This document shows positions 1 to 7,780 of a DNA stretch of 64,000 bases, piece after piece; the first letter of the stretch is position 1; each line of letters starts with the position of its first letter. Under the pieces are notes generated by a model. The model made no database searches and was not told where the DNA came from. It worked only from the letters and a program-made list of their open reading frames with translations. The stretch is from Novacetimonas cocois. Lineage in GTDB: Bacteria > Pseudomonadota > Alphaproteobacteria > Acetobacterales > Acetobacteraceae. Position numbers and translations under genes: made by a program. Where the stretch lies: the NCBI RefSeq assembly GCF_003311635.1, contig NZ_QEXL01000001.1:28843-92842 (forward strand), in the 5' to 3' direction.

Positions 1-329
1 TTCACGAACTCGATTTCGGCAGGTGGGAGGGCATGCTGTGGCGCGACGTGCCGCGCACCGCGCTGGACGCATGGGCGCGCGATGTCGAGGGATATACCTT
101 CCCCGATGGCGAAAATGCCCGCGCCCTGCGGGCCCGCGTGGCGGAATTCTGGGATGATGTCATGCAACAGCGCCGTCCCTGCGCGGTCGTGACGCATGGC
201 GGCCCGCTGCGCCTGCTGCGCGCGCTGGCGCGTGGCGGCGTGGCCGCGTTGCCGGGGGATGATGCGCCACCCATGGGTTCCGTCCACGTCATGCAGCCCC
301 GGCTGGCGCATGCCGGTCGCAACGGCTGA
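1..329 (+). CDS. cobC: Alpha-ribazole phosphatase / histidine phosphatase family, 5' truncated
   Basis: C-terminal 108 residues of a phosphoglycerate-mutase-like histidine phosphatase; the window begins inside the gene, in the frame starting at base 3. The visible part opens with ELDFGRWEG, the family's conserved segment, and contains the second catalytic-histidine motif VVTHGGPLRLL about 40 residues before the stop. The first RHG motif lies outside the window. In this family CobC removes the phosphate from alpha-ribazole-5'-phosphate (or adenosylcobalamin-5'-phosphate) late in cobalamin synthesis. Assignment to CobC rather than another histidine phosphatase rests on the neighbours cobS, cobT, cobU, cobQ and cobD. 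It converges on cobS with only 9 bases between the two stop codons. Confidence 0.8.
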   Translation, partial: HELDFGRWEGMLWRDVPRTALDAWARDVEGYTFPDGENARALRARVAEFWDDVMQQRRPCAVVTHGGPLRLLRALARGGVAALPGDDAPPMGSVHVMQPRLAHAGRNG

Positions 330-338
330 TCCCCGCCT

Positions 339-1106
339 TCAGAAGGAAAAGGCGGGAACCGTCATCAGGAGCGCACATTCCGCAAGGCACGCGCACGCGC
401 CCAGCACATCGCCCGTCTGTCCGCCGATCTGCCGCCGGGCCAGGCGGATCATTGTGCCCGCGACCATCGCCGTGACAACCACCGCGCCCGCCGCGCGCCA
501 CACGCCCAGCAGCCACCATGACAGTACTGCCACAAGCAGCAGGCATGCCAGCAGCGCCCCTGCCGGAACATGTGCCATGCGGCTGGCAAGCCCATCCGTA
601 CGGGCCGGGGGCAGGCGGGCGAGCATGACCGCCATCGCCGTGCGTGCCAGCGCGCCCGTGACCGGCAGCAGCAGCAGCGCCAGTGCGGGGGAAATCCCGC
701 CAATCGCCCCGACGCGGGCCATGAGTACCAGCGCCAGCGCCATCATGCCGTAACTGCCGATGCGGCTGTCGCGCATGATCTCCAGCTTGCGCGCGCGGGT
801 CGCACCGCCGCCAAACCCGTCCGCCATGTCCGCCAGCCCGTCTTCGTGCAGGCCGCCCGTCAGCAGGATCTGCCCCGCAACACCTGCCACGGCACACGGC
901 AGGGGCGGGATGCCCAACCGCATCAGCCCCACGAACACCATCGCGCCCGCCATGCCGCAGAAGGCCCCCACGACGGGCCACGTCCATACGCAGCGCGTCA
1001 TGTCATAGGGCAGGCCGTCACGCGCCAGCCATCCCACCGGCATCCGCGTCAGCAGCCCCACCCCGCAGACGATGTCCGCGCGCAGGCATGCCAGCAGGCG
1101 GGTCAT
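339..1106 (-). CDS. cobS: Adenosylcobinamide-GDP ribazoletransferase (cobalamin synthase)
   Basis: Integral membrane enzyme of 255 residues that joins adenosylcobinamide-GDP with alpha-ribazole to give adenosylcobalamin. The signature HEDGLADMADG lies at about residues 87-97, followed by the basic segment RARKLEIMRDSRIGSYG typical of CobS. Several hydrophobic stretches follow, consistent with a polytopic inner-membrane protein. Length is normal for the family. Its ATG overlaps the cobT stop by 4 bases (ATGA), so cobT and cobS are probably translated in a coupled way from one transcript. Confidence 0.95.
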   Translation of the reverse strand: MTRLLACLRADIVCGVGLLTRMPVGWLARDGLPYDMTRCVWTWPVVGAFCGMAGAMVFVGLMRLGIPPLPCAVAGVAGQILLTGGLHEDGLADMADGFGGGATRARKLEIMRDSRIGSYGMMALALVLMARVGAIGGISPALALLLLPVTGALARTAMAVMLARLPPARTDGLASRMAHVPAGALLACLLLVAVLSWWLLGVWRAAGAVVVTAMVAGTMIRLARRQIGGQTGDVLGACACLAECALLMTVPAFSF

Positions 1107-2161
1107 GAACGGCTGCTGATCCGTGTCTGATCAAAGGTCGCCATGCCGTTATGGCAGGCAACGGCGCTGCGCAGCAGGGGAATGACCAGCGCCGCGCCCG
1201 AGGCCTCGCCCAGGCGCAGGCCGAAATCCAGCAGCGGCGACAGGCCCAGTGCACGGGCCAGCACCGCATGGCCGCTTTCGGCGGAACAGTGCGACAGCAC
1301 GGTATGGTCCAGCCCCTGACGGTGCATGCGCGCAAGGGGGGCGGCAGCGGCGGTGCAGACAAAACCGTCCAGCACGACCGGGATGCCGCGCCACCGCGCG
1401 GCAAGGACCGCGCCCATGATCGCCGCCAGTTCATGGCCGCCCATCGCCTGCGCGACCAGCAGGGGATCGTCCAGCATGCTTTCATGCAGGGCCAGCGCCT
1501 GGTCGATCACGCTGCCCTTGTGCACCACCCCGGCCTTGTCCAGCCCGGTGCCGCGTCCCGCCCACTGCGCCCCGTGCCCGCCCAGAAGCCCCGCCGCAAT
1601 GGCGGAGGCCGCCGTCGTGTTGCCGATCCCCATTTCGCCAAGGCACAGCAGGTCGGTATCTTCCTCCACGGATTCCATCCCCGTCGTGACGGCGTCAAGG
1701 AACGCCGTTTCCGTCATGGCGGGGGCGCGGGTGAAATCGGTGGTGGGGCGCAGATCCATCAGCGGCACGACCCGCAGTTCCGCGCCGCCGACCCTTGCAA
1801 TCTGGTTGATCGCCGCGCCACCCGCGTTGAAATTCTCCACCATCCGTGCCGTGACGCTGGCGGGCCAGGGCGAAACCCCGCGCGCCACGACGCCATGATT
1901 GCCCGCAAAGACGATGATGCGCACGTGATCCAGCCGCGGGCTTGTGCGGCCCTGCCACCGTCCCAGCCACGCGGTCAGGCGTTCCAGCCGTCCAAGGCTG
2001 CCGGCGGGCTTGGTCAGCGTGCGCTCGCGCTCCGCGATGGGGGCATCGACGCTGCTGTCGGCGGGTGGCAGGTCGATGCATGCGGCACGCAGCTGCGCCA
2101 TCGAGGTCAGGCGCTGCGGAAGGGATGCTGCGGTGGCAGCGCGGGATACACGGGATGGCAT
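1103..2161 (-). CDS. cobT: Nicotinate-nucleotide--dimethylbenzimidazole phosphoribosyltransferase
   Basis: Up to 352 residues. It transfers phosphoribose from nicotinate mononucleotide to dimethylbenzimidazole, giving alpha-ribazole-5'-phosphate, the substrate of the CobC/CobS steps encoded alongside. Family motifs are clear: TLTKPAGSLGRLE near the N terminus, CLGEMGIGNTTAASAI in the middle, and LRLGEASGAAL near the C terminus with the conserved catalytic glutamate. The start is uncertain. The longest frame begins at 2161, but an internal ATG at 2101 would give 332 residues, closer to the conserved core; neither has a convincing Shine-Dalgarno. It is divergent from cobU, with only about 50 bases between them. 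Confidence 0.94.
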   Translation of the reverse strand: MPSRVSRAATAASLPQRLTSMAQLRAACIDLPPADSSVDAPIAERERTLTKPAGSLGRLERLTAWLGRWQGRTSPRLDHVRIIVFAGNHGVVARGVSPWPASVTARMVENFNAGGAAINQIARVGGAELRVVPLMDLRPTTDFTRAPAMTETAFLDAVTTGMESVEEDTDLLCLGEMGIGNTTAASAIAAGLLGGHGAQWAGRGTGLDKAGVVHKGSVIDQALALHESMLDDPLLVAQAMGGHELAAIMGAVLAARWRGIPVVLDGFVCTAAAAPLARMHRQGLDHTVLSHCSAESGHAVLARALGLSPLLDFGLRLGEASGAALVIPLLRSAVACHNGMATFDQTRISSRS

Positions 2162-2214
2162 GACCGCATTTGTGTGGTCTTATGCCGCGCGATGCAAGAT
2201 GGGGGAGGGGTCAA

Positions 2215-2757
2215 ATGCAGGCTTTGGCTGAAGCGGCGGGCGCGGCGGTCGGCATGGCCGGGACCGTGCTGGTTCTGGGGGGCGCGCGTTCAGGAAAAAG
2301 CAGTTTCGCGGAACGGGTTGTCGGAAAATGGCCCGCGCCGTGGACCTATGTCGCGACCGCGCGCATCCATGACGCGGAAATGCGCGAGCGGGTGGCCCAT
2401 CACCGCGCCACCCGTCCGCCGGGCTGGCACACGGTGGAGGAGCCGGTGGATATCGCGTCCGTCCTTGACGGCGCGGGCGCGTGGCCGGTGCTGGTGGACT
2501 GCCTGACGCTGTGGCTGACGAACCTCCTGCTTGGCGGATATGATGTCGCGGCCGCGACCGGGGGGGTGCTGGCGGCGCTGCGTCGCAGGGGCGGCCCCAC
2601 CGTGCTGGTGGGGAACGAGGTGGGACTTGGCATCGTGCCCGACAATGCGCTGGCGCGTCGTTTCCGTGACGAGGCGGGACTGCTGCATCAGGCCATTGCG
2701 CGGGAGGCGGGGCGCGTGGTGTTCATGGTGGCTGGCCTGCCGATGGAGATGAAATGA
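2215..2757 (+). CDS. cobU: Bifunctional adenosylcobinamide kinase / adenosylcobinamide-phosphate guanylyltransferase
   Basis: 180-residue enzyme (CobP in alphaproteobacterial naming) that phosphorylates adenosylcobinamide and then adds GMP to give adenosylcobinamide-GDP for CobS. The P-loop LVLGGARSGKSSFAE is near the N terminus. The histidine region VAHHRATRPPGWHTVEEP, the VDCLTLWLTNLL segment and the C-terminal GNEVGLGIVPDNALAR block are all family hallmarks. I chose the ATG at 2215 because a strong purine-rich site (GGGGGAGGGG) lies just upstream; a TTG at 2170 would only add 15 unconserved residues. The stop overlaps the ATG of the following small ORF (ATGA). Confidence 0.95.
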   Translation: MQALAEAAGAAVGMAGTVLVLGGARSGKSSFAERVVGKWPAPWTYVATARIHDAEMRERVAHHRATRPPGWHTVEEPVDIASVLDGAGAWPVLVDCLTLWLTNLLLGGYDVAAATGGVLAALRRRGGPTVLVGNEVGLGIVPDNALARRFRDEAGLLHQAIAREAGRVVFMVAGLPMEMK

Positions 2758-2921
2758 CCCGTTTCCCCAAACCCCGCCATCATCGTGAAAGGATGCGCCG
2801 CCATGGTGGAAGGCAGGCGCGCGCCGTGACGGGAAGAGGCGGTGGCCGCATGCCGGGAATGACGCCGGCCGGACATCATTTCCGCGATGGCGTAATGGCG
2901 CGGACGGGGGAGGGAGCCTGA
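2754..2921 (+). CDS. Small basic ORF coupled between cobU and cobQ, unknown
   Basis: 55 codons. The ATG overlaps the cobU stop (ATGA, 2754-2757) and the TGA overlaps the ATG of cobQ (TGATG, 2919-2923), so the frame bridges the two cob genes exactly. The product would be rich in Arg, His and Gly (begins [16 protein letters not shown]) with no membrane segment or recognisable domain. Without it there would be a 163-base unexplained gap inside an otherwise tightly packed operon. It may be a real small protein, a translational coupler delivering ribosomes to cobQ, or chance in GC-rich DNA. An antisense frame is also open here. Confidence 0.35.
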   Translation: MTRFPKPRHHRERMRRHGGRQARAVTGRGGGRMPGMTPAGHHFRDGVMARTGEGA

Positions 2922-4387
2922 TGGCGCGCGCGCTGATGCTGCAGGGCACGGGGTCGAGCGTCGGGAAATCGGTTCTGGTCGCGGGCCTTGCGCGGGCCTG
3001 TGTGCGCCGGGGCCTGCGCGTGCGTCCGTTCAAGCCGCAGAACATGTCCAACAATGCCGCCGTTACCCCCGACGGGGGTGAAATCGGACGCGCCCAGGCA
3101 TTGCAGGCGCGTGCCTGTGGCGTGGCACCCTGCGTGGACATGAATCCCGTCCTGCTGAAACCGCAGGGCATGACGGGATCGCAGCTTGTGGTGCGCGGGC
3201 AGGTGCGACGGCAGGTCCATTCCCGCGATTTCACATCCTTCCGGCGCGACCTGATGCCGGTGGTGCTGTCTTCCTTTGGCAGGCTGGCCGGTGAATGTGA
3301 TCTCGTGCTTGTCGAAGGGGCGGGCTCCGCGTCGGAGGTCAACCTGCGGGATAACGATATCGCGAACATGGGCTTCGCGCAGGCGGCGGACGTGGATGTC
3401 GTCATGATCGGCGATATCGACCGGGGCGGGGTGATCGCAAGCCTTGTCGGCACGCGCGCGGTGCTGCCGGCGCAGGATGCCGCGCGGATACACGGTTTCA
3501 TCGTCAACCGCATGCGGGGGGATCCGTCCCTGTTCGCCGCGGGCATGACGGCGATCGCGGACCATACCGGCTGGCGGCCGCTGGGGCTGGTGCCGTTTCT
3601 GGAACGGGTGCGCGACCTGCCGGCGGAGGACGCGGCCGACCTGCGTGCGGGGCGCGGGGGACATGGCAGTGTGCATGTGGCGGTGCCGTGGCTGCCCATG
3701 ATCGCGAACTTCGATGACCTCGACCCCCTGCGTGCCGAAGCGGACATCGCCCTGACGATCGTGGCGCGCGGGCAGCCGCTGCCCCCGTGCGACCTTGTGA
3801 TCCTGCCGGGGTCGAAGGCAACACTTGCCGATCTGGACAGCCTGCGGCGGGAGGGATGGGACATCGACCTGCACGCCCATGTCCGGCGCGGGGGGCATAT
3901 GCTGGGGATCTGTGGCGGTTACCAGATGCTGGGACGGTCTGTGGCCGATCCGCACGGGGTGGAAGGAACACCCGGCCGGGTTGCCGGGCTTGGGCTGCTG
4001 GATGTTGAAACGGTCCTGTCAGGGGAAAAGCGGCTGGAAAACGTTTCGGGGAAACTGCTGCCCGAAGGCGCGCGGGTGCGGGGATACGAGATGCATATGG
4101 GCGTGACCGACGGGCCGGATCACGTACTGCGGCCCATGATCGACCTGCATACCCATGCCGATGGCGCGATGACGCGTTCGGGGCGCGTGTGGGGGACATA
4201 TGTGCACGGGCTGCTGGCCGATGGCGCGGCGCGGCGGTGCCTGCTGGCGCGGCTGGGCGCGGGATCGGACGGCCGTGACCATGACGGCACGGTGGAAGAG
4301 GCACTCGACAGGCTGGCGGATCATCTGGAACGCCATGTCGATATCGATGCCCTGCTGGAACTGGCGCGACCCGTCACCCCCGCATGA
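2921..4387 (+). CDS. cobQ: Cobyric acid synthase (amide-forming)
   Basis: 488 residues, full length. It amidates side chains b, d, e and g of adenosylcobyrinic a,c-diamide using glutamine and ATP. The N-terminal dethiobiotin-synthetase-like domain has a P-loop, GTGSSVGKS at residues 9-17, followed by the family segment [15 protein letters not shown]. The C-terminal class I glutamine amidotransferase-like domain carries [10 protein letters not shown] with Cys331 as nucleophile, and YVHGLL with the conserved histidine. Its start overlaps the stop of the small ORF upstream. Its 3' end overlaps the convergent cobD by 14 bases, so the two genes share their last codons on opposite strands. Confidence 0.96.
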   Translation: MARALMLQGTGSSVGKSVLVAGLARACVRRGLRVRPFKPQNMSNNAAVTPDGGEIGRAQALQARACGVAPCVDMNPVLLKPQGMTGSQLVVRGQVRRQVHSRDFTSFRRDLMPVVLSSFGRLAGECDLVLVEGAGSASEVNLRDNDIANMGFAQAADVDVVMIGDIDRGGVIASLVGTRAVLPAQDAARIHGFIVNRMRGDPSLFAAGMTAIADHTGWRPLGLVPFLERVRDLPAEDAADLRAGRGGHGSVHVAVPWLPMIANFDDLDPLRAEADIALTIVARGQPLPPCDLVILPGSKATLADLDSLRREGWDIDLHAHVRRGGHMLGICGGYQMLGRSVADPHGVEGTPGRVAGLGLLDVETVLSGEKRLENVSGKLLPEGARVRGYEMHMGVTDGPDHVLRPMIDLHTHADGAMTRSGRVWGTYVHGLLADGAARRCLLARLGAGSDGRDHDGTVEEALDRLADHLERHVDIDALLELARPVTPA

Positions 4388-5402
4388 CGGGCTTTCGGCC
4401 TTTGCGCCACGCGCGTCGTGTCATGAGGGCCAGCGTGATCAGGACCACGCCCTGCACCACGCAGGCGCGGCGATAGAGGGCAAGCGCGCGTTCAAGGTCG
4501 CGCGGCGTCACGCGGGCGCTGCCATCGCCCACCCATGGTTCATGCGATACCACCCCATGATAGGAACGCGGCCCCGACAGCCGCACCCCCAGCGCGCCCG
4601 CCATCGCGGCCTCCGGCCATCCCGCGTTGGGGGAGCGGTGGCGCCGCGCATCGCGCCGCACGATGCGCCAGGCCCCGCGCGCGTCCATGCCCGGCATCGT
4701 CATGGCCGCAAGGATGATCCATAGCGCGGACAGGCGGGAGGCAGGCAGGTTGACGAGGTCATCCAGACGCGCCGCGGCATAGCCGAAACGGTCATGGCGC
4801 GGGGTGCGATGGCCGATCATGCTGTCGGCCGTATTGACCGATTTGTAAAATGCGGCCCCCGCCGGTCCCCCGATGACCATCCACAGCAGGGGGGCGACAA
4901 CGCCGTCCGAAAAATTCTCCGCCAGGGTTTCTATCGCCGCGCGCATCACCCCGGCTTCGTCAAGCTGCGTCGGATCGCGTCCGACGATGTGCGAAACCGC
5001 GGCGCGTGCCTGTGGCAGTCCGTCCCGCGCGGCAATGCTGACCGCCCGGACATGTTCCCATAACGAGCGTTGCGCGCTGAGCGCGCTGGCCCCGATGCCG
5101 CCGGCAAGGAGCATGAGTGGCGGCGGAAGGCGGCGTGACGCTGCGGCCTGCAGCAGTATCACACTGCCGCACGGAACCGTCGCGATGATGGATATTGCGA
5201 AAAAACCGTTTCTGAATCTTGAACGATCGCAATCCATGTCGCGGTTCATCCGCCGGTCCAGAGCATCCGTCAGCCGTCCCGTCCACATCACCGGATGGCC
5301 GATCCGGCGGACCAGCCATTGCGGATAACCCGCAATGGCGTCACACGCGGCGGCAATGCAGGTGATCGCCACGTTGCGGGCAAGGAAAGGCAGGATGTTC
5401 AT
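4374..5402 (-). CDS. cobD: Adenosylcobinamide-phosphate synthase
   Basis: 342-residue membrane protein (CbiB type) that attaches the aminopropanol arm to cobyric acid. Recognisable segments: [20 protein letters not shown] near the N terminus, [17 protein letters not shown] and the [20 protein letters not shown] block in the middle, then [19 protein letters not shown] chose the internal ATG at 5402; the frame is open 33 codons further (to 5501), but that part is not family-like. No Shine-Dalgarno is visible; instead a perfect 14-base palindrome sits immediately upstream. It is transcribed against cobQ, so it has its own promoter in the 5.4-5.9 kb gap. Confidence 0.93.
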   Translation of the reverse strand: MNILPFLARNVAITCIAAACDAIAGYPQWLVRRIGHPVMWTGRLTDALDRRMNRDMDCDRSRFRNGFFAISIIATVPCGSVILLQAAASRRLPPPLMLLAGGIGASALSAQRSLWEHVRAVSIAARDGLPQARAAVSHIVGRDPTQLDEAGVMRAAIETLAENFSDGVVAPLLWMVIGGPAGAAFYKSVNTADSMIGHRTPRHDRFGYAAARLDDLVNLPASRLSALWIILAAMTMPGMDARGAWRIVRRDARRHRSPNAGWPEAAMAGALGVRLSGPRSYHGVVSHEPWVGDGSARVTPRDLERALALYRRACVVQGVVLITLALMTRRAWRKGRKPVMRG

Positions 5403-5406
5403 GGGC

Positions 5407-5420
5407 GCGCAATATTGCGC
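5407..5420. promoter_or_regulatory. Perfect 14-bp palindrome at the cobD start
   Basis: GCGCAATATTGCGC is fully self-complementary and lies 4 bases upstream of the cobD ATG, where a ribosome-binding site would be expected. It could be a repressor site or an mRNA element; no family is assigned. Confidence 0.35.
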
Positions 5421-5901
5421 CGACGCCATTGGGTCAAGGCAGGGGATGAATACTCCCCACCTGTACACATGGCATGTCTGACGCCAGCGTGTGGCCGTCA
5501 TGCGGCATTCATGGATGGATGTGGAAATTCATGTTCTGAAAATTGAAGTAATGATAACGGGATATATTTAAATTCAACGATACCGCACCGTTTGGCGCGG
5601 ATGTCATATCATGCGTCCGTAGGCAGGATCGTTACGGTTGATATTAAGAAAAACCGCCAATTTATTCGACATTCGCTTGACATTGTCAGGTTTCGCGTCG
5701 AAATGAAGGAATATCGTGGTATATCCATAACGTCCCAGTTGCGTGTTTTGTAATGTCAGCCCAACAGCAGGTAGTCAGCGATGGAAGTCATCGTCGGGCG
5801 GTCTGCCTGCATCCGGTCGGGAACGGCGCGGGCAGTGCCGATTGCGATGTCATGCGCCGGGTTGGTGATGGGATACATACATTTATTTAAGGGTGGAGTG
5901 T
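5421..5901. other. AT-richer intergenic region between cobD and the H1-like gene
   Basis: About 480 bases between divergent genes, with visibly lower GC than the surroundings from roughly 5515 to 5760. It must hold the promoters of both neighbours. I looked for a cobalamin riboswitch on both strands and found no B12-box-like core. TTGACA at 5677-5682 is a good -35 for the rightward gene, but no convincing -10 follows at 16-18 bases. A short frame from 5781 is open but overlaps the H1-like gene and looks like chance. Confidence 0.5.
5549..5577 (-). promoter_or_regulatory. Candidate cobD promoter
   Basis: On the minus strand, TTGAAT (5577-5572) and TCATTA (5554-5549) are separated by exactly 17 bases in the AT-rich part of the gap. 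This would give a leader of about 140 bases before cobD. Similarity to the sigma-70 consensus is moderate. Confidence 0.3.
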
Positions 5902-6849
5902 ATGGCAGACAACAAAAAGGCAACCGTTCGCAAGGGACGGCGCACGGCGGAAACCGCCAGGGCATCGGCCGGCGGCACCGCCCGTCGCACCACGGCATCG
6001 CGCAAGCGCGCGCCAGCCGTGGAAGAGGCTGAGGCGCCCGTGGAAAAAGTGGCAAAGAAAGCCACGGCTTCGAAAAAACGCGTGACGCGCGCGAAGAAAT
6101 CCGAAACCCCTGTGAAGGTCGATCCGGTTCAGGTCGAACTGATCGAAGAGGTGGTGGAAGTCGTCCCCGTCCCGGCGCGCAGGGGACGTCGCAAGGCTGC
6201 CGCGGTTGCGGAACCTGTTGCGAAACCGCCCGTGGAAAAGAAAACCACCACGCGCCGCAAGCGCGCGGCCGCAGCCCCGGCCCCGGTGGCGGAAGCATCA
6301 GCCCCGGTGAAGACGCGCCGCCGTCGCGCGGCGGCCGTGGCGCCGGAACCGGTTGAAGAACCTGTTGCCGCCCCCGTCAGGAAGACCCGTAAACGCAGCG
6401 CCGCCGCCGCAGTGCCCGAGCCGGTGAAGGAAGCCGTCAGGGCCAAGGCCCCGGCACGTCGTACCCGCAAGGCCAAGGCCCCGGTCGAAGCCGTTGTTGT
6501 TGAAGAGGTCGTCGAAACCCCGGCGCGCAAGCGCGTGGCGCGCGCCAGAAAGCCCGTGGCGGAGAAGGTGGTGGAGGAAGTATCCCCCGCCCCCGTGCGT
6601 GTCCGCGCGACCGCGCGCCGCAAGAAGGCAGTTGCCGAAGAAGTGAACAGGGCCGATGCCCCGGCGCGTAAGCCAGCAAAGTCCAGGGCGGCTCCGCCCC
6701 GGACGGCACCGAAAAAGGCCGCTCCCGCCAAGGCCGCCGAGCGTGCGCCGAAAGTTAAGCGTTCCGCCGTGGAAGCGTGGCGTGAAGCGCGTGCCCTGCG
6801 CAAGCAGGCGCGTCTGGACCGTCTGGCCGCGCAGCGCAAGGACAAGTAA
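5902..6849 (+). CDS. Histone H1-like Ala/Lys/Arg/Pro-rich protein
   Basis: 315 residues made almost entirely of Ala, Lys, Arg, Pro, Val and Glu. Basic clusters such as TRRKRAAAAP, TRRRRAAAV and RKTRKRSAAAA alternate with acidic/hydrophobic spacers such as EEVVEVVPVPA, giving an irregular repeat with a period of about 25-35 residues. The C-terminal 35 residues lose the repeat and look like a basic helix (AVEAWREARALRKQARLDRL). Composition matches bacterial H1-like nucleoid proteins (Hc2/AlgP type), which bind DNA or RNA non-specifically. I chose the ATG at 5902 after an AAGGGTGGAG site; a GTG at 5893 is possible. Specific function is unknown. A strong terminator follows at 6933. Confidence 0.75.
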   Translation: MADNKKATVRKGRRTAETARASAGGTARRTTASRKRAPAVEEAEAPVEKVAKKATASKKRVTRAKKSETPVKVDPVQVELIEEVVEVVPVPARRGRRKAAAVAEPVAKPPVEKKTTTRRKRAAAAPAPVAEASAPVKTRRRRAAAVAPEPVEEPVAAPVRKTRKRSAAAAVPEPVKEAVRAKAPARRTRKAKAPVEAVVVEEVVETPARKRVARARKPVAEKVVEEVSPAPVRVRATARRKKAVAEEVNRADAPARKPAKSRAAPPRTAPKKAAPAKAAERAPKVKRSAVEAWREARALRKQARLDRLAAQRKDK

Positions 6850-6932
6850 TACGGCCCCATGCCGGGGCGTATTTGGTGGCGCGCGATCCCGTCAGGGAAA
6901 GCCCGCGCGTCGTCCAGGCCCGTCCATTGATG

Positions 6933-6966
6933 CGACCCGCCTTCGTGGCGGGTCGTTTCATTTTCG
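6933..6966 (+). terminator. Intrinsic terminator after the H1-like gene
   Basis: Perfect 9-bp stem (CGACCCGCC 6933-6941 with GGCGGGTCG 6947-6955), 5-base loop, then TTTCATTTT. It separates the H1-like gene from the dehydrogenase operon. Confidence 0.8.
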
Positions 6967-7083
6967 GGACAGGTGGTTCAGGATGGTAAAATCATCCACC
7001 GGGCCGCATCCGGGCAGGCGGCAGTCATGCCACCGTCCGGGTGATGCCATTATGCATTGTAATGATGGAGACATGACATCCCG

Positions 7084-7779
7084 ATGAACAGATCGCATGC
7101 CGTCCCCTCCCGTCGCACATTCATGCAGGTAATGGCGGGTGCCTCGGCCCTTGTCGCGACGCCCGGCGTCGTGGTGCGCGGGCACGCGGCGCCATCGGCC
7201 CCGCCCCATACGCCCGTGTTTTTCAATGATGCCGAATGGAAATTCCTGAACGCGGCGTGCGCGCGCCTGATTCCCGGCGATGCGCTGGGGCCTGATGCGG
7301 TCGCGCTTGGCGTGCCGCGTTTCATCGACCTGCAGATGGATACGCCCTATGGCCGGGGACAGCTGTGGTACATGCATGAACCGTTTGTCGAGGGGCCGGC
7401 AAACCTTGGATACCAGTTGCCTCATGCGCCGTGCGAACTCTATCGCCGGGGGATCGCCGGTGCCAATGCATGGTGTCTGCATCACGAAGGATCGGATTTT
7501 GCCGGCCTGCCCGCCGCGCGTCAGGATGAAATCCTGACGATGATGGAAAAGGGGGAAATGGCGTTTGACGATATTCCGTCGGATATGTTTTTCGAACAGT
7601 TGCTGTCCAATACAATGGAAGGTGCGTTTGCCGATCCGGTGCATGGCGGCAATGTCGGGCTGAAATCGTGGACCATGATCGGCTTTCCCGGCGCACGGGC
7701 CGACTTCATGGACTGGGTGGATCAGTACGGGGTGACATACCCGCTGGGCAGTGTTTCAATTTCCGGGGAAACCGCCTGA
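7084..7779 (+). CDS. Gluconate 2-dehydrogenase-type small (gamma) subunit, Tat substrate
   Basis: 231 residues. The N terminus has a twin-arginine signal, SRRTFMQ at residues 9-15, followed by an Ala/Val-rich segment ending near HAA at about 36, so it is probably exported folded through Tat. The rest matches the gluconate 2-dehydrogenase subunit 3 family (for example LNAACARLIPGD, LPHAPCELYRRGI, DPVHGGN, SWTMIGFPGA). In three-subunit FAD sugar dehydrogenases this small subunit accompanies the flavin subunit to the periplasm and stabilises it. It is followed after one base by the FAD subunit. The substrate of the complex cannot be read from this subunit. Confidence 0.9.
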   Translation: MNRSHAVPSRRTFMQVMAGASALVATPGVVVRGHAAPSAPPHTPVFFNDAEWKFLNAACARLIPGDALGPDAVALGVPRFIDLQMDTPYGRGQLWYMHEPFVEGPANLGYQLPHAPCELYRRGIAGANAWCLHHEGSDFAGLPAARQDEILTMMEKGEMAFDDIPSDMFFEQLLSNTMEGAFADPVHGGNVGLKSWTMIGFPGARADFMDWVDQYGVTYPLGSVSISGETA

Positions 7780-7780
7780 C

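Noticed and set aside
5403..5901. Cobalamin riboswitch near cobD
   Set aside because: Searched both strands for the B12-box core and the conserved flanking helices; no acceptable match.
5781..6032. 83-codon frame before and into the H1-like gene
   Set aside because: Overlaps the H1-like gene out of frame and has no ribosome site.
6850..6874. Hairpin directly after the H1-like stop as terminator
   Set aside because: The stem TAC-GCCCC/GGGGC-GTA has a bulge and only three T; the element at 6933 is far better.
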